Assembly: GCA_017561615.1 (NCBI GenBank)
Contig: JAFZBT010000046.1
Coordinates: 1-9,129 of the forward strand
Source of the DNA: Erysipelotrichaceae bacterium
GTDB taxonomy: Bacteria; Bacillota_I; Bacilli_A; Erysipelotrichales; Erysipelotrichaceae
Direction of reading: 5' to 3'
Length of the DNA: 9,129 nucleotides
Numbering within the stretch: position 1 is the first letter of the stretch; each line of letters opens with the position of its first letter. The position numbers and the translations under genes were made by a program. The notes under the pieces were generated by a model that was given only the letters and a program-made list of their open reading frames with translations, was not told the origin of the DNA and searched no databases. Below, one piece after another: positions 1 through 5,632 of the stretch.

Positions 1-69
1 ATACTCAATCTTCAATTCAAGTATAAACGAGGGCTCTTTTATTATGCCAACCCTATCAAATCTCTTAAC
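1..69 (+). CDS. C-terminal tail of an unidentified protein (5' part outside window)
   Basis: Frame 1 is open from the window edge to a TAA at 67-69 and encodes 23 residues ending in YYANPIKSLN. The DNA is clearly more AT-rich than the genes to the right. A perfect 12-bp hairpin begins 2 nt after the stop, as expected for the end of a transcribed gene. The residues are basic and aromatic, but I do not recognise a family. Transposase tails can look like this, and the AT-rich composition would suit an acquired element, but that is a guess. A 23-codon open frame can also occur by chance, so the call rests mainly on the hairpin position. Confidence 0.3.
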
Positions 70-71
70 TA

Positions 72-103
72 AAACGTGGTTGGTTATTTTCCCAACCACG
101 TTT
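72..103. terminator. 12-bp perfect hairpin, probable terminator of the left-edge gene
   Basis: AAACGTGGTTGG (72-83) pairs perfectly with CCAACCACGTTT (92-103) around an 8-nt loop. It sits 2 nt behind the TAA at 67-69. The T-run after the + strand stem is short (TTTAATTC). On the minus strand the stem is followed by TTTTAGTT, so it may work in either direction. Its position between two gene ends suggests termination, but the weak U-tract leaves room for another role, such as part of a mobile-element end. Confidence 0.5.
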
Positions 104-120
104 AATTCAAGAGAGCCAAG

Positions 121-145
121 AAAAGCTGTCGTCAGACAGCTTTTT
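121..145. terminator. Rho-independent terminator of surE
   Basis: GCTGTC (125-130) pairs with GACAGC (135-140) around a 4-nt loop. The stem is flanked by AAAA on the left and TTTTT on the right, so it can terminate in both directions. On the minus strand it begins about 5 nt after the surE stop codon (145-147) and is followed by TTTT. This is a typical compact intrinsic terminator. Confidence 0.8.
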
Positions 146-918
146 CAGTACCTGAATTGGTTGAGGTCTTTCCGGATCAGCGGGAAGTCATCATAGGAGA
201 TCATGTCCAGTCTGATCGGTGAAAGCGTGATGTAGCCCTGATGCAGGGCGTAGATGTCGCCGTCCAGGTTTTCCACCAGATTGACGAAGGAGAACTCGGA
301 AGCGGAAGTGTCATAGTAGTAATAGCGGCCGTCATAGCGCGGCGTGAGGTCCTGGTGGTAGAGATAATTGCCGCCGTGACCGCAGATGTGATAGCCCCTG
401 ATCTCTTCTCTGGGACGGTTGGGAACGTTGACGTTGAGCACGAACTTCCGGTTGAAGGGCTGGCTGATGAACCACTGGGCCATTTCCCGGGCGACTTCAG
501 CGCTGTAGCGGTAGTCATATTCATCGCCGAAATCCAGTGATACGGCAATGGCCGGGACGCCATAGTCCAGTCCGGTGCAGGCGGCGCCGCAGGTTCCCGA
601 GCAGGGAATGTTGTTGGAAAGATTGCTGCCCTGGTTGATGCCGGTGACCAGCAGATCGATGCCGTCCTTCATGAAGGCGTTGATGCCCAGTTCGGCGCAG
701 TCCCGGGGGGTGCCTTCCACGGCATAGCCGACGACGTCTTCGTCATACTGCCGCTTCTCCACTCTGAGTACCTTGTTGATGCTTAGGCCGTGTCCGGCTC
801 CGCTCATGCCTGACAGGGGTGCGGAGACGGTGACTTCACCGAGTTTCTTCAGTTCATTGACCAGCGCTCTGATTCCCGGAGAATCGATGCCGTCATCATT
901 GACAACCAGTATCTTCAT
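145..918 (-). CDS. surE: 5'/3'-nucleotidase SurE
   Basis: SurE is a cytosolic metal-dependent phosphatase that dephosphorylates nucleoside monophosphates and some other phosphate esters, with roles in nucleotide turnover and stress survival. The 257-aa protein opens with the family signature MKILVVNDDG. The metal ligands known in the family are all present: D8 and D9 in NDDG, S39 in GMSG, and N95 in TGINQGSN. Length is normal for SurE (about 250 aa). I start at the ATG at 916-918 because the family begins at MKIL and GAGGTAA (924-930 on the minus strand) lies at good spacing. An ATG 10 codons upstream (948) has no such support and would fall inside the likely promoter. It is divergent from the FAD enzyme gene and ends in its own terminator. 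The C-terminal part is tyrosine-rich (YYYYD near residues 199-203) but otherwise ordinary. Confidence 0.95.
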   Translation of the reverse strand: MKILVVNDDGIDSPGIRALVNELKKLGEVTVSAPLSGMSGAGHGLSINKVLRVEKRQYDEDVVGYAVEGTPRDCAELGINAFMKDGIDLLVTGINQGSNLSNNIPCSGTCGAACTGLDYGVPAIAVSLDFGDEYDYRYSAEVAREMAQWFISQPFNRKFVLNVNVPNRPREEIRGYHICGHGGNYLYHQDLTPRYDGRYYYYDTSASEFSFVNLVENLDGDIYALHQGYITLSPIRLDMISYDDFPLIRKDLNQFRY

Positions 919-938
919 GGCAATTACCTCGCCCGTTA

Positions 939-947
939 ATTGTACCA
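939..947 (-). promoter_or_regulatory. surE promoter, extended -10 (TGGTACAAT)
   Basis: Read on the minus strand, TACAAT (944-939) is preceded by TGG, giving an extended -10. The start of transcription would fall near 932, about 14 nt before the surE ATG, leaving a short leader that carries GAGGTAA. The hexamer 17 nt upstream (ATGTAT, 967-962) is a poor -35, which is tolerable for an extended -10 promoter. Confidence 0.5.
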
Positions 948-997
948 CAGTTGCCCTGATGATACATCCCTGTCGCTGCCGCCTGTCAGGGAAAATG

Positions 998-1006
998 TGC
1001 TATGAT
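998..1006 (+). promoter_or_regulatory. Extended -10 (TGCTATGAT) just before the FAD-enzyme ATG
   Basis: TGCTATGAT at 998-1006 matches an extended -10 element. Transcription would begin 6-7 nt downstream, at about 1012-1013, which is where the ATG of the next gene lies (1013-1015). If this is the real promoter, the mRNA is leaderless or nearly so, in keeping with the lack of a Shine-Dalgarno sequence there. The -35 position (978-983) holds no good hexamer. Confidence 0.4.
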
Positions 1007-1012
1007 TTAGTC

Positions 1013-2563
1013 ATGTTAAGAATTGACGGACTGAAAGTCTACGAAGATCTGGATAAGCAGCAGCTGCTCAGGAAGGCTCTTAAGAAAGCCCGGATCCGTG
1101 AGCAGGACGTTTTGAACTGGCGCATCGGCCGCAAGAGCATTGACAGCCGGGACAAGAACGATGTTCACTACCTCTACAGCATCCTGGTAGAAGTCCGCAA
1201 TGAAGAAGACTATCCGCATCTGGCGAGAGTCAAGGAAAACAGCGAAGAACCGTTTGCGGTAAACCGCCGTTCCGCTTACCGCCCAATCATCGTCGGCGCC
1301 GGTCCGGCCGGTCTGTTCTGCGCCCTGACCCTGGTTGAACACGGCATTAAGCCGATCATCATCGAACAGGGTGACAGCGTGGAAAAGCGCATGGAGAAAG
1401 TCAGAGCATACAGGGAAACCGGCAGACTGGATGAACTGAGCAACGTGCAGTTCGGCGAAGGCGGAGCCGGAACCTTTTCCGACGGCAAGCTTACTACCGG
1501 CATCAGCAGCCCCTACATCGACCGGGTTCTGAAGACCTTCCACCGTTTCGGCGCTCCCGAAGAGATAACCTACCTGGCCAGGCCGCACATCGGCACCGAC
1601 AATCTGGTAAACATTCTGGTAAACATCCGCCATTACATTGAAGAACTTGGCGGCGAATATCATTTCAACTGTCAGTTTACGGACTTTGAAGAACGCGGCG
1701 ACCATCTGCTGGTCAGATGCAAAGATGAGGAATTTGAAACCGATGCGCTGGTTCTGGCGCTGGGTCATTCCGCCCGCAAGAGCTTTGCGATGCTCCAGCA
1801 GCACGGCATGGAAATGAGAAGAAAGAACTTCTCGGTCGGCGTGCGCATCGAGCACCTGCAGAAGGACATTGACCGGGCCCAGTACGGCGATAAGACGAAG
1901 CTTAAGCTTCCGGCCGCCCAGTACAAGTTGGTCTACCACGGCAGCGAGAGAAGCTGCTATACCTTCTGCATGTGTCCCGGCGGCGAAGTCATCGCCTCCA
2001 GCAGCGAAGAGGGTCAGGTCGTGACCAACGGCATGAGCGAATTCAGCCGCCGCAAAGACAATGCCAATGCCGCTCTGCTGGTCAACGTGCTGACCACCGA
2101 CTTCCCGGGCGACGATCCTCTGGAAGGCATCCGCTTCCAGCAGCAGCTGGAAAAGAAAGCCTTCGCAGCCGGCGGCGGCAACCATTTTGCCCCGGTACAG
2201 CGGCTGGAAGACTTCGAAAACCGCAGGCCGTCCGATCACATCGGCCGCATTACCCCCAGCTATAAGCCGGGCTATAGGCTTACCGATCTCAACGGGATCC
2301 TGCCGGATTTCGTTTCTGACACCATCAGGGAAGCGATGCCGTACTTTGACCGCCGGATCAGGGGATTTGACGATCCCGACGCCATTCTGACGGCGGTGGA
2401 AAGCCGCACCTCCTGCCCGCTGACTTTGGTCAGGGGTGAGGATCTGCAGAGCAGCATTCCCATGATCTATCCCTGCGGCGAAGGGGCCGGCTATGCCGGC
2501 GGCATTACCTCAGCCGCGGTAGACGGCATTAAGGTTGCCGCAGAGATAATGAAAAGAAAATAG
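1013..2563 (+). CDS. FAD-dependent dehydrogenase, COG2509-type (function unknown)
   Basis: This 516-aa protein is a predicted cytosolic flavoprotein related to the widely conserved but uncharacterised 'NAD(FAD)-utilising dehydrogenase' family (COG2509). Residues 1-80 form the N-terminal module typical of the family (MLRI..., basic helix rich in K/R, then a strand at VHYLYSILVEVR). The FAD-binding Rossmann fold starts at residue 91 with IIVGAGPAGL (G95, G97, G100) and an acidic E118 ending the second strand. VQFGEGGAGTFSDGKL (145-160) and the C-terminal YPCGEGAGYAGG (486-497) are family-typical flavin-contacting segments. The substrate is unknown. I start at 1013 because MLRI is the usual family N-terminus. 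An in-frame ATG at 995 would add six residues and has only a too-close AGGG, and an open frame back to 773 runs through surE and is not credible. The stop codon lies inside the terminator shared with the convergent lacI-type gene. Confidence 0.88.
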   Translation: MLRIDGLKVYEDLDKQQLLRKALKKARIREQDVLNWRIGRKSIDSRDKNDVHYLYSILVEVRNEEDYPHLARVKENSEEPFAVNRRSAYRPIIVGAGPAGLFCALTLVEHGIKPIIIEQGDSVEKRMEKVRAYRETGRLDELSNVQFGEGGAGTFSDGKLTTGISSPYIDRVLKTFHRFGAPEEITYLARPHIGTDNLVNILVNIRHYIEELGGEYHFNCQFTDFEERGDHLLVRCKDEEFETDALVLALGHSARKSFAMLQQHGMEMRRKNFSVGVRIEHLQKDIDRAQYGDKTKLKLPAAQYKLVYHGSERSCYTFCMCPGGEVIASSSEEGQVVTNGMSEFSRRKDNANAALLVNVLTTDFPGDDPLEGIRFQQQLEKKAFAAGGGNHFAPVQRLEDFENRRPSDHIGRITPSYKPGYRLTDLNGILPDFVSDTIREAMPYFDRRIRGFDDPDAILTAVESRTSCPLTLVRGEDLQSSIPMIYPCGEGAGYAGGITSAAVDGIKVAAEIMKRK

Positions 2564-2582
2564 CCGGAAAACCGGCTATTTT
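2561..2582. terminator. Bidirectional terminator shared by two convergent genes
   Basis: TAGCCGG (2561-2567) pairs with CCGGCTA (2572-2578) around an AAAA loop, followed by TTTT on the + strand. On the minus strand the stem is followed by TTTTCTTTTC. The first three bases of the left arm are the TAG stop of the FAD enzyme. The last three of the right arm, read on the minus strand, are the TAG stop of the repressor. One 22-bp element therefore supplies both stop codons and both terminators. Confidence 0.88.
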
Positions 2583-3592
2583 GATGACTTGCGGATGATG
2601 ATTTCCGGCTTGATCTCATGGAAGCGCGGCGGCGGCAGCACGCCGTTTTTCCGCTTGTATTTGATCTGCTCGATGAGGCACTGGCCGGCCAGCCTTCCCT
2701 CCAGGTAAGGCGACTGGGAAACGGTGGTCAAAGGCGGAATGACGGAATCGGAAATGTCGATGTTGTCGAAGCCGAAGACGCCGATGTCCTCAGGAACCTT
2801 CAGTCCCCGCTCATAGAGAGCCCGCATGGCGTAGATGGCCTTGGTGTCGGAAGTGCAGAAGATGCTGTCGAAGTCCAGACCGGAATCGATGAGTTCCAGC
2901 GTCTTGCGGTAGAAATCGCGGTTTTCCTTCTCGAAGTGCATGACCAGTCTTTCATCAAAGTCCAGACCGGCATCCTTCAGGGCGTCCTGATAACCGCGCA
3001 TCCTCTCGGTAGTATAGAAGATGTCTTCGTTGCCCAGGGCGATGGCGATCCTGCGGTAGCCGTGAGCGATCATTTCGCTGATCAGGGCATAGGAAGCGTC
3101 GTGGTTGTTGATGGAACAGATCTCGATTCTGCCCAGATCTTCCGGGTAGTAGCGGCTGCACAGTACGACCGGTGTCTGCTCGCTGACCAGATCAAAGATG
3201 TTCTGGTGGTCGGGCATCGCGGAAGTGATGACGAAGCCGTCGACCATCCGGCTCTTCATCTTGTCAAAGTACTGCTTCTCGGTTTCCTCGTCGCTGTTGG
3301 TGTTACACAGAATGACGGTGTAGCCCCTTTCCCGGGCGACGTCCTCCACGCCCTTGGTGATCGGCGCGTAGGCCATGTTCTGGATGTTGGGAAGCATCAG
3401 GCATATGGTGTCAGTCTGCTTGGCCTTCAGGCTGTGAGCGATGGCGCTGGGACGGTAATTGTTCTTCCGGATGACCTCCAGGACCTTGTCGCGGGTCTCC
3501 TTGCGGACATTGGGAAAACCATTCAACACGCGGGAAACGGTTGCCGGTGAAACTGATGCCAGCCTGGCGATTTCACTTATCTTCAGGGCCAT
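2576..3592 (-). CDS. LacI-family transcriptional repressor
   Basis: The 338-aa protein is a full-length LacI/GalR-type regulator. An N-terminal helix-turn-helix (residues about 4-24, ISEIARLASVSPATVSRVLN) is followed by the hinge helix IAHSLKAKQT (51-60), whose leucine wedges into the operator centre in this family. A periplasmic-binding-protein-like effector domain spans about 62-335, with typical strands DTICLMLPN, GFVITSA and GVFGFDNIDIS (271-281). Such proteins bind a sugar or related metabolite and repress transport and catabolic genes. The effector cannot be read from sequence. No sugar gene adjoins it, so it is an orphan in this window; the nearest candidate target is the PTS gene at 8975. 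The ATG at 3592 has GAGG at good spacing. Promoter and stop are described separately. Confidence 0.94.
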   Translation of the reverse strand: MALKISEIARLASVSPATVSRVLNGFPNVRKETRDKVLEVIRKNNYRPSAIAHSLKAKQTDTICLMLPNIQNMAYAPITKGVEDVARERGYTVILCNTNSDEETEKQYFDKMKSRMVDGFVITSAMPDHQNIFDLVSEQTPVVLCSRYYPEDLGRIEICSINNHDASYALISEMIAHGYRRIAIALGNEDIFYTTERMRGYQDALKDAGLDFDERLVMHFEKENRDFYRKTLELIDSGLDFDSIFCTSDTKAIYAMRALYERGLKVPEDIGVFGFDNIDISDSVIPPLTTVSQSPYLEGRLAGQCLIEQIKYKRKNGVLPPPRFHEIKPEIIIRKSSK

Positions 3593-3610
3593 GTTTATAC
3601 CTCATCAATA

Positions 3611-3639
3611 ATTATATGCGAAAAACGGGAAAGTGTGCA
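3611..3639 (-). promoter_or_regulatory. Promoter of the lacI-type gene
   Basis: On the minus strand TGCACA (3639-3634, 4 of 6 matches to TTGACA) and a consensus TATAAT (3616-3611) are separated by exactly 17 bp. The predicted start lies near 3604, giving a leader of about a dozen bases with the GAGG ribosome binding site. No convincing operator palindrome for autoregulation overlaps it. Confidence 0.65.
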
Positions 3640-3684
3640 GGCAGATTGCCGCTTACTTCCGCAGTAAGGGACGGGAAATTGGAG

Positions 3685-3690
3685 TATAAT
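3685..3690 (+). promoter_or_regulatory. -10 box (TATAAT) of the RyR/TIR operon
   Basis: A consensus TATAAT lies 28 nt before the ATG at 3719, placing the transcript start near 3697 with a leader of about 22 nt containing GGAGG (3709-3713). No good -35 is present at 17 bp, so the promoter may be weak or need an activator or alternative start. It is divergent from the repressor promoter, with about 68 bp between the two -10 boxes. Confidence 0.5.
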
Positions 3691-3718
3691 GGGAATGACA
3701 ACATACCTGGAGGACATC

Positions 3719-5629
3719 ATGACTGCGTACCTGTTTCTTGCCATTGTGGTTCTGATCATCGGCTTCGTCATCGCGATGAAGCGCTATGCCGATCTGAAGG
3801 CCTTTTCGCTGTCCCTGACAGTTGCCATTACCATGGCCATCATCATCCTTGCCTATCCGCACTTCTATAACAAATATAAGGACGTTCTGCTGGCGCTGCT
3901 GTCAGCCATCCGCTACGGTCCAAGCGCCATGAGCATGAGCGTTGACAGCACCATCCTGGACGGCCTGACCATGGATGAGCCGCTGGCAACCATCTACAAG
4001 ACGGTGCTCTACAGCCTGTACATCATCGGCCCGATGTGCGCTTCGATGGCCATCATAAGCTATTCCCGTCTGCTGACGGAATGGCTGCTGACCCTCAGAT
4101 ACGGCACCATTCACGTCTTTTCCTCCCTTGAGGAAAGAGCGGTAAGCATCGCCGAGAGCATCGCTGCCGAGCAGAAGAAGCATCTGATCGTCTTCTGCAA
4201 TGTCTCAAAGAACGCCGATGAAGGGCTGAAGCTGCGGGCAAGAGCCATCAGGGGCATGCTGCTGAACAAGAGGGAAACGCAGATCCATCTCAGGAAGAAC
4301 CGCAGGTACGAATTCTATCAGTTCGGCAGAAACAGCGAGAAATGCCTGATCAGCGCTACGGCTCTCTGTGATGACCTTCTGAAAGAAAAGAACTATGAGC
4401 AGAAGAACGTCGTGGTCCGCATCTTCATCGACCGCGATTCCATTGAATACATCAGGAAGCTGGACCGCGCCTACGGACGCAGGATCTATCTGCGCTACGT
4501 TGATGCCGACAGCGCCACCTCCATTGAGGCGCTGAGGAAAATGAAACCCTGGCTGATCGGTCGCAAACATCTGAACATCGCCTTCATCAACGCTTCCAGC
4601 AGCTGCCGGGAAATGATCAGCCAGCTGGTCTATCTGCTTACCGAACCGGACAGCAGCGCTGAGCTGCATGTACTGGACCGCAACGCCGAGCAGCTGATCA
4701 GTCAGATGAAGATGAACAGCCCCGAAGTCCTCAACCTGGAAGCGGCCAGCTATCTTCAGTGCGCTGAGCGACAGGGAAGAAACTACGACATCAGCTTCCA
4801 TGCTCTCAGGGACAATGACTTCTCCGTCATTGAAGCCCTGCAGCAGTTTGACCGCCCTGATGTCATCGTCCTTGCCGACGATGACGACGAGACCAACCTG
4901 AGGCTGATGCAGCAGCTGCGCCGGTACTACGCCTCTCAGAGCAGCGATCTCAGCTGGCCGAAGATGGCCGTGCAGATCACCAGCAGCCAGCTTAACAAGG
5001 TGCTGCAGCCGGAAGAAGGCGTCATCTACTACGGCAACCGAGCGGAAAGATACAGCTATCAGAACATCGTCCATCCGGAGCTGGAAAGGGCAGCCAAGCG
5101 CACACATCTGGTCTATCTCTCCGGACAGTACGAAGACATCATGAACCTGCCGGAGGAAAGACAGGAGGAGATCCTGGAAGAGACCGGCTACTACGACTAT
5201 GTGAACATCGACTCCTCGATGGCCAACAGCCTGACTCTGGAGTACCGCTATGACTACATCCTGTCCCGGCAGAAGGACGGGGATCTCAGCGAACGTCAGC
5301 GGGTGGAAAAGTGGCTCAGCGACCCCGCCAATCTGAAGAAGATCGGCGACGGCGAGCATGAACGCTGGAATGCCTATCAGCGCGTTCAGGGCTGGCGGCT
5401 GGCCAACGAGGCTCAGGAAGAGAAGATCGCTCAGGACAGCCATGGCCGCAAGGTCAAGAGCAATGAGCTGATGCTTCACCCCGCGCTGGTCTCCGTGGCT
5501 GAACTGCCGCAGGCGGAAAAGCAGGCTGATCGGCTGTTAAGAAAATACGATCCGGAAAGCGAACCGACTAACTACGTCGAGCTTGACCGCTATTTCTACC
5601 GGCACATTCTGGAGATCCTGGAGAAGTAA
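3719..5629 (+). CDS. Membrane protein with two Rossmann-like segments and a C-terminal RyR-type domain
   Basis: This 636-aa protein has hydrophobic helices at about 3-20, 27-46 and 92-115, with a weaker one near 53-64. The rest appears cytosolic. Residues about 128-190 (IHVFSSLEERAVSIAESIA...) and 283-403 (LNIAFINASSSC..., AELHVLDRN, DVIVLADDDDETN) look like Rossmann units in the order seen in TrkA/RCK channel-gating domains. Neither keeps a glycine-rich GxGxxG loop, so ordinary NAD binding is doubtful. Residues about 540-605 match the ryanodine-receptor RyR repeat: EHERWNAYQRVQGWR (546-560), then HPALVSVAELPQAEKQADR (587-605), paralleling the repeat's H..W......GW and P.LVPY..L. The likely role is a ligand-sensing membrane or channel-like component; no reaction can be assigned. 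I start at 3719 because GGAGG precedes it at proper spacing; an in-frame ATG at 3689 overlaps the -10 box. The TIR gene follows after 3 nt, so the two are probably co-translated. Confidence 0.78.
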   Translation: MTAYLFLAIVVLIIGFVIAMKRYADLKAFSLSLTVAITMAIIILAYPHFYNKYKDVLLALLSAIRYGPSAMSMSVDSTILDGLTMDEPLATIYKTVLYSLYIIGPMCASMAIISYSRLLTEWLLTLRYGTIHVFSSLEERAVSIAESIAAEQKKHLIVFCNVSKNADEGLKLRARAIRGMLLNKRETQIHLRKNRRYEFYQFGRNSEKCLISATALCDDLLKEKNYEQKNVVVRIFIDRDSIEYIRKLDRAYGRRIYLRYVDADSATSIEALRKMKPWLIGRKHLNIAFINASSSCREMISQLVYLLTEPDSSAELHVLDRNAEQLISQMKMNSPEVLNLEAASYLQCAERQGRNYDISFHALRDNDFSVIEALQQFDRPDVIVLADDDDETNLRLMQQLRRYYASQSSDLSWPKMAVQITSSQLNKVLQPEEGVIYYGNRAERYSYQNIVHPELERAAKRTHLVYLSGQYEDIMNLPEERQEEILEETGYYDYVNIDSSMANSLTLEYRYDYILSRQKDGDLSERQRVEKWLSDPANLKKIGDGEHERWNAYQRVQGWRLANEAQEEKIAQDSHGRKVKSNELMLHPALVSVAELPQAEKQADRLLRKYDPESEPTNYVELDRYFYRHILEILEK

Positions 5630-5632
5630 GCC

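Noticed and set aside
919..948. Ten-residue upstream start for SurE
   Set aside because: The family starts at MKIL, the GAGGTAA site fits the ATG at 918, and the longer start overlaps the predicted -10 box.
773..1012. 80-codon N-terminal extension of the FAD enzyme
   Set aside because: The extension runs antisense through the start of surE, reads as low-quality peptide, and the family begins at MLRI (1013).
1016..2239. Long minus-strand open frame (407 codons) opposite the FAD enzyme
   Set aside because: It is a compositional shadow of a clearly real gene: no recognisable domain, no ribosome binding site and complete antisense overlap.
2618..3550. Plus-strand open frame (310 codons) opposite the LacI-type gene
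   Set aside because: The LacI-family protein on the other strand is unmistakable, and this frame has no domain or ribosome binding site.
3652..3668. CTTAC/GTAAG inverted repeat between the divergent promoters as a repressor operator
   Set aside because: The arms are only 5 bp with a 7-nt gap and no central CG, so it is not convincing for a LacI-family site and could be chance.
3689..3718. Upstream ATG start for the RyR-domain protein
   Set aside because: It overlaps the TATAAT box and has no proper ribosome binding site, whereas GGAGG (3709-3713) precedes the ATG at 3719.
4205..5479. Long minus-strand open frame (424 codons) opposite the RyR-domain gene
   Set aside because: It is fully antisense to the better-supported gene and has the V/L/A/Q-rich, domainless look of a shadow frame.
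3719..5629. Calling the RyR-domain protein a K+ channel or a TrkA-type NAD-binding protein
   Set aside because: No K+ selectivity motif is visible and neither Rossmann-like segment has the glycine-rich NAD loop, so I describe only the resemblance.
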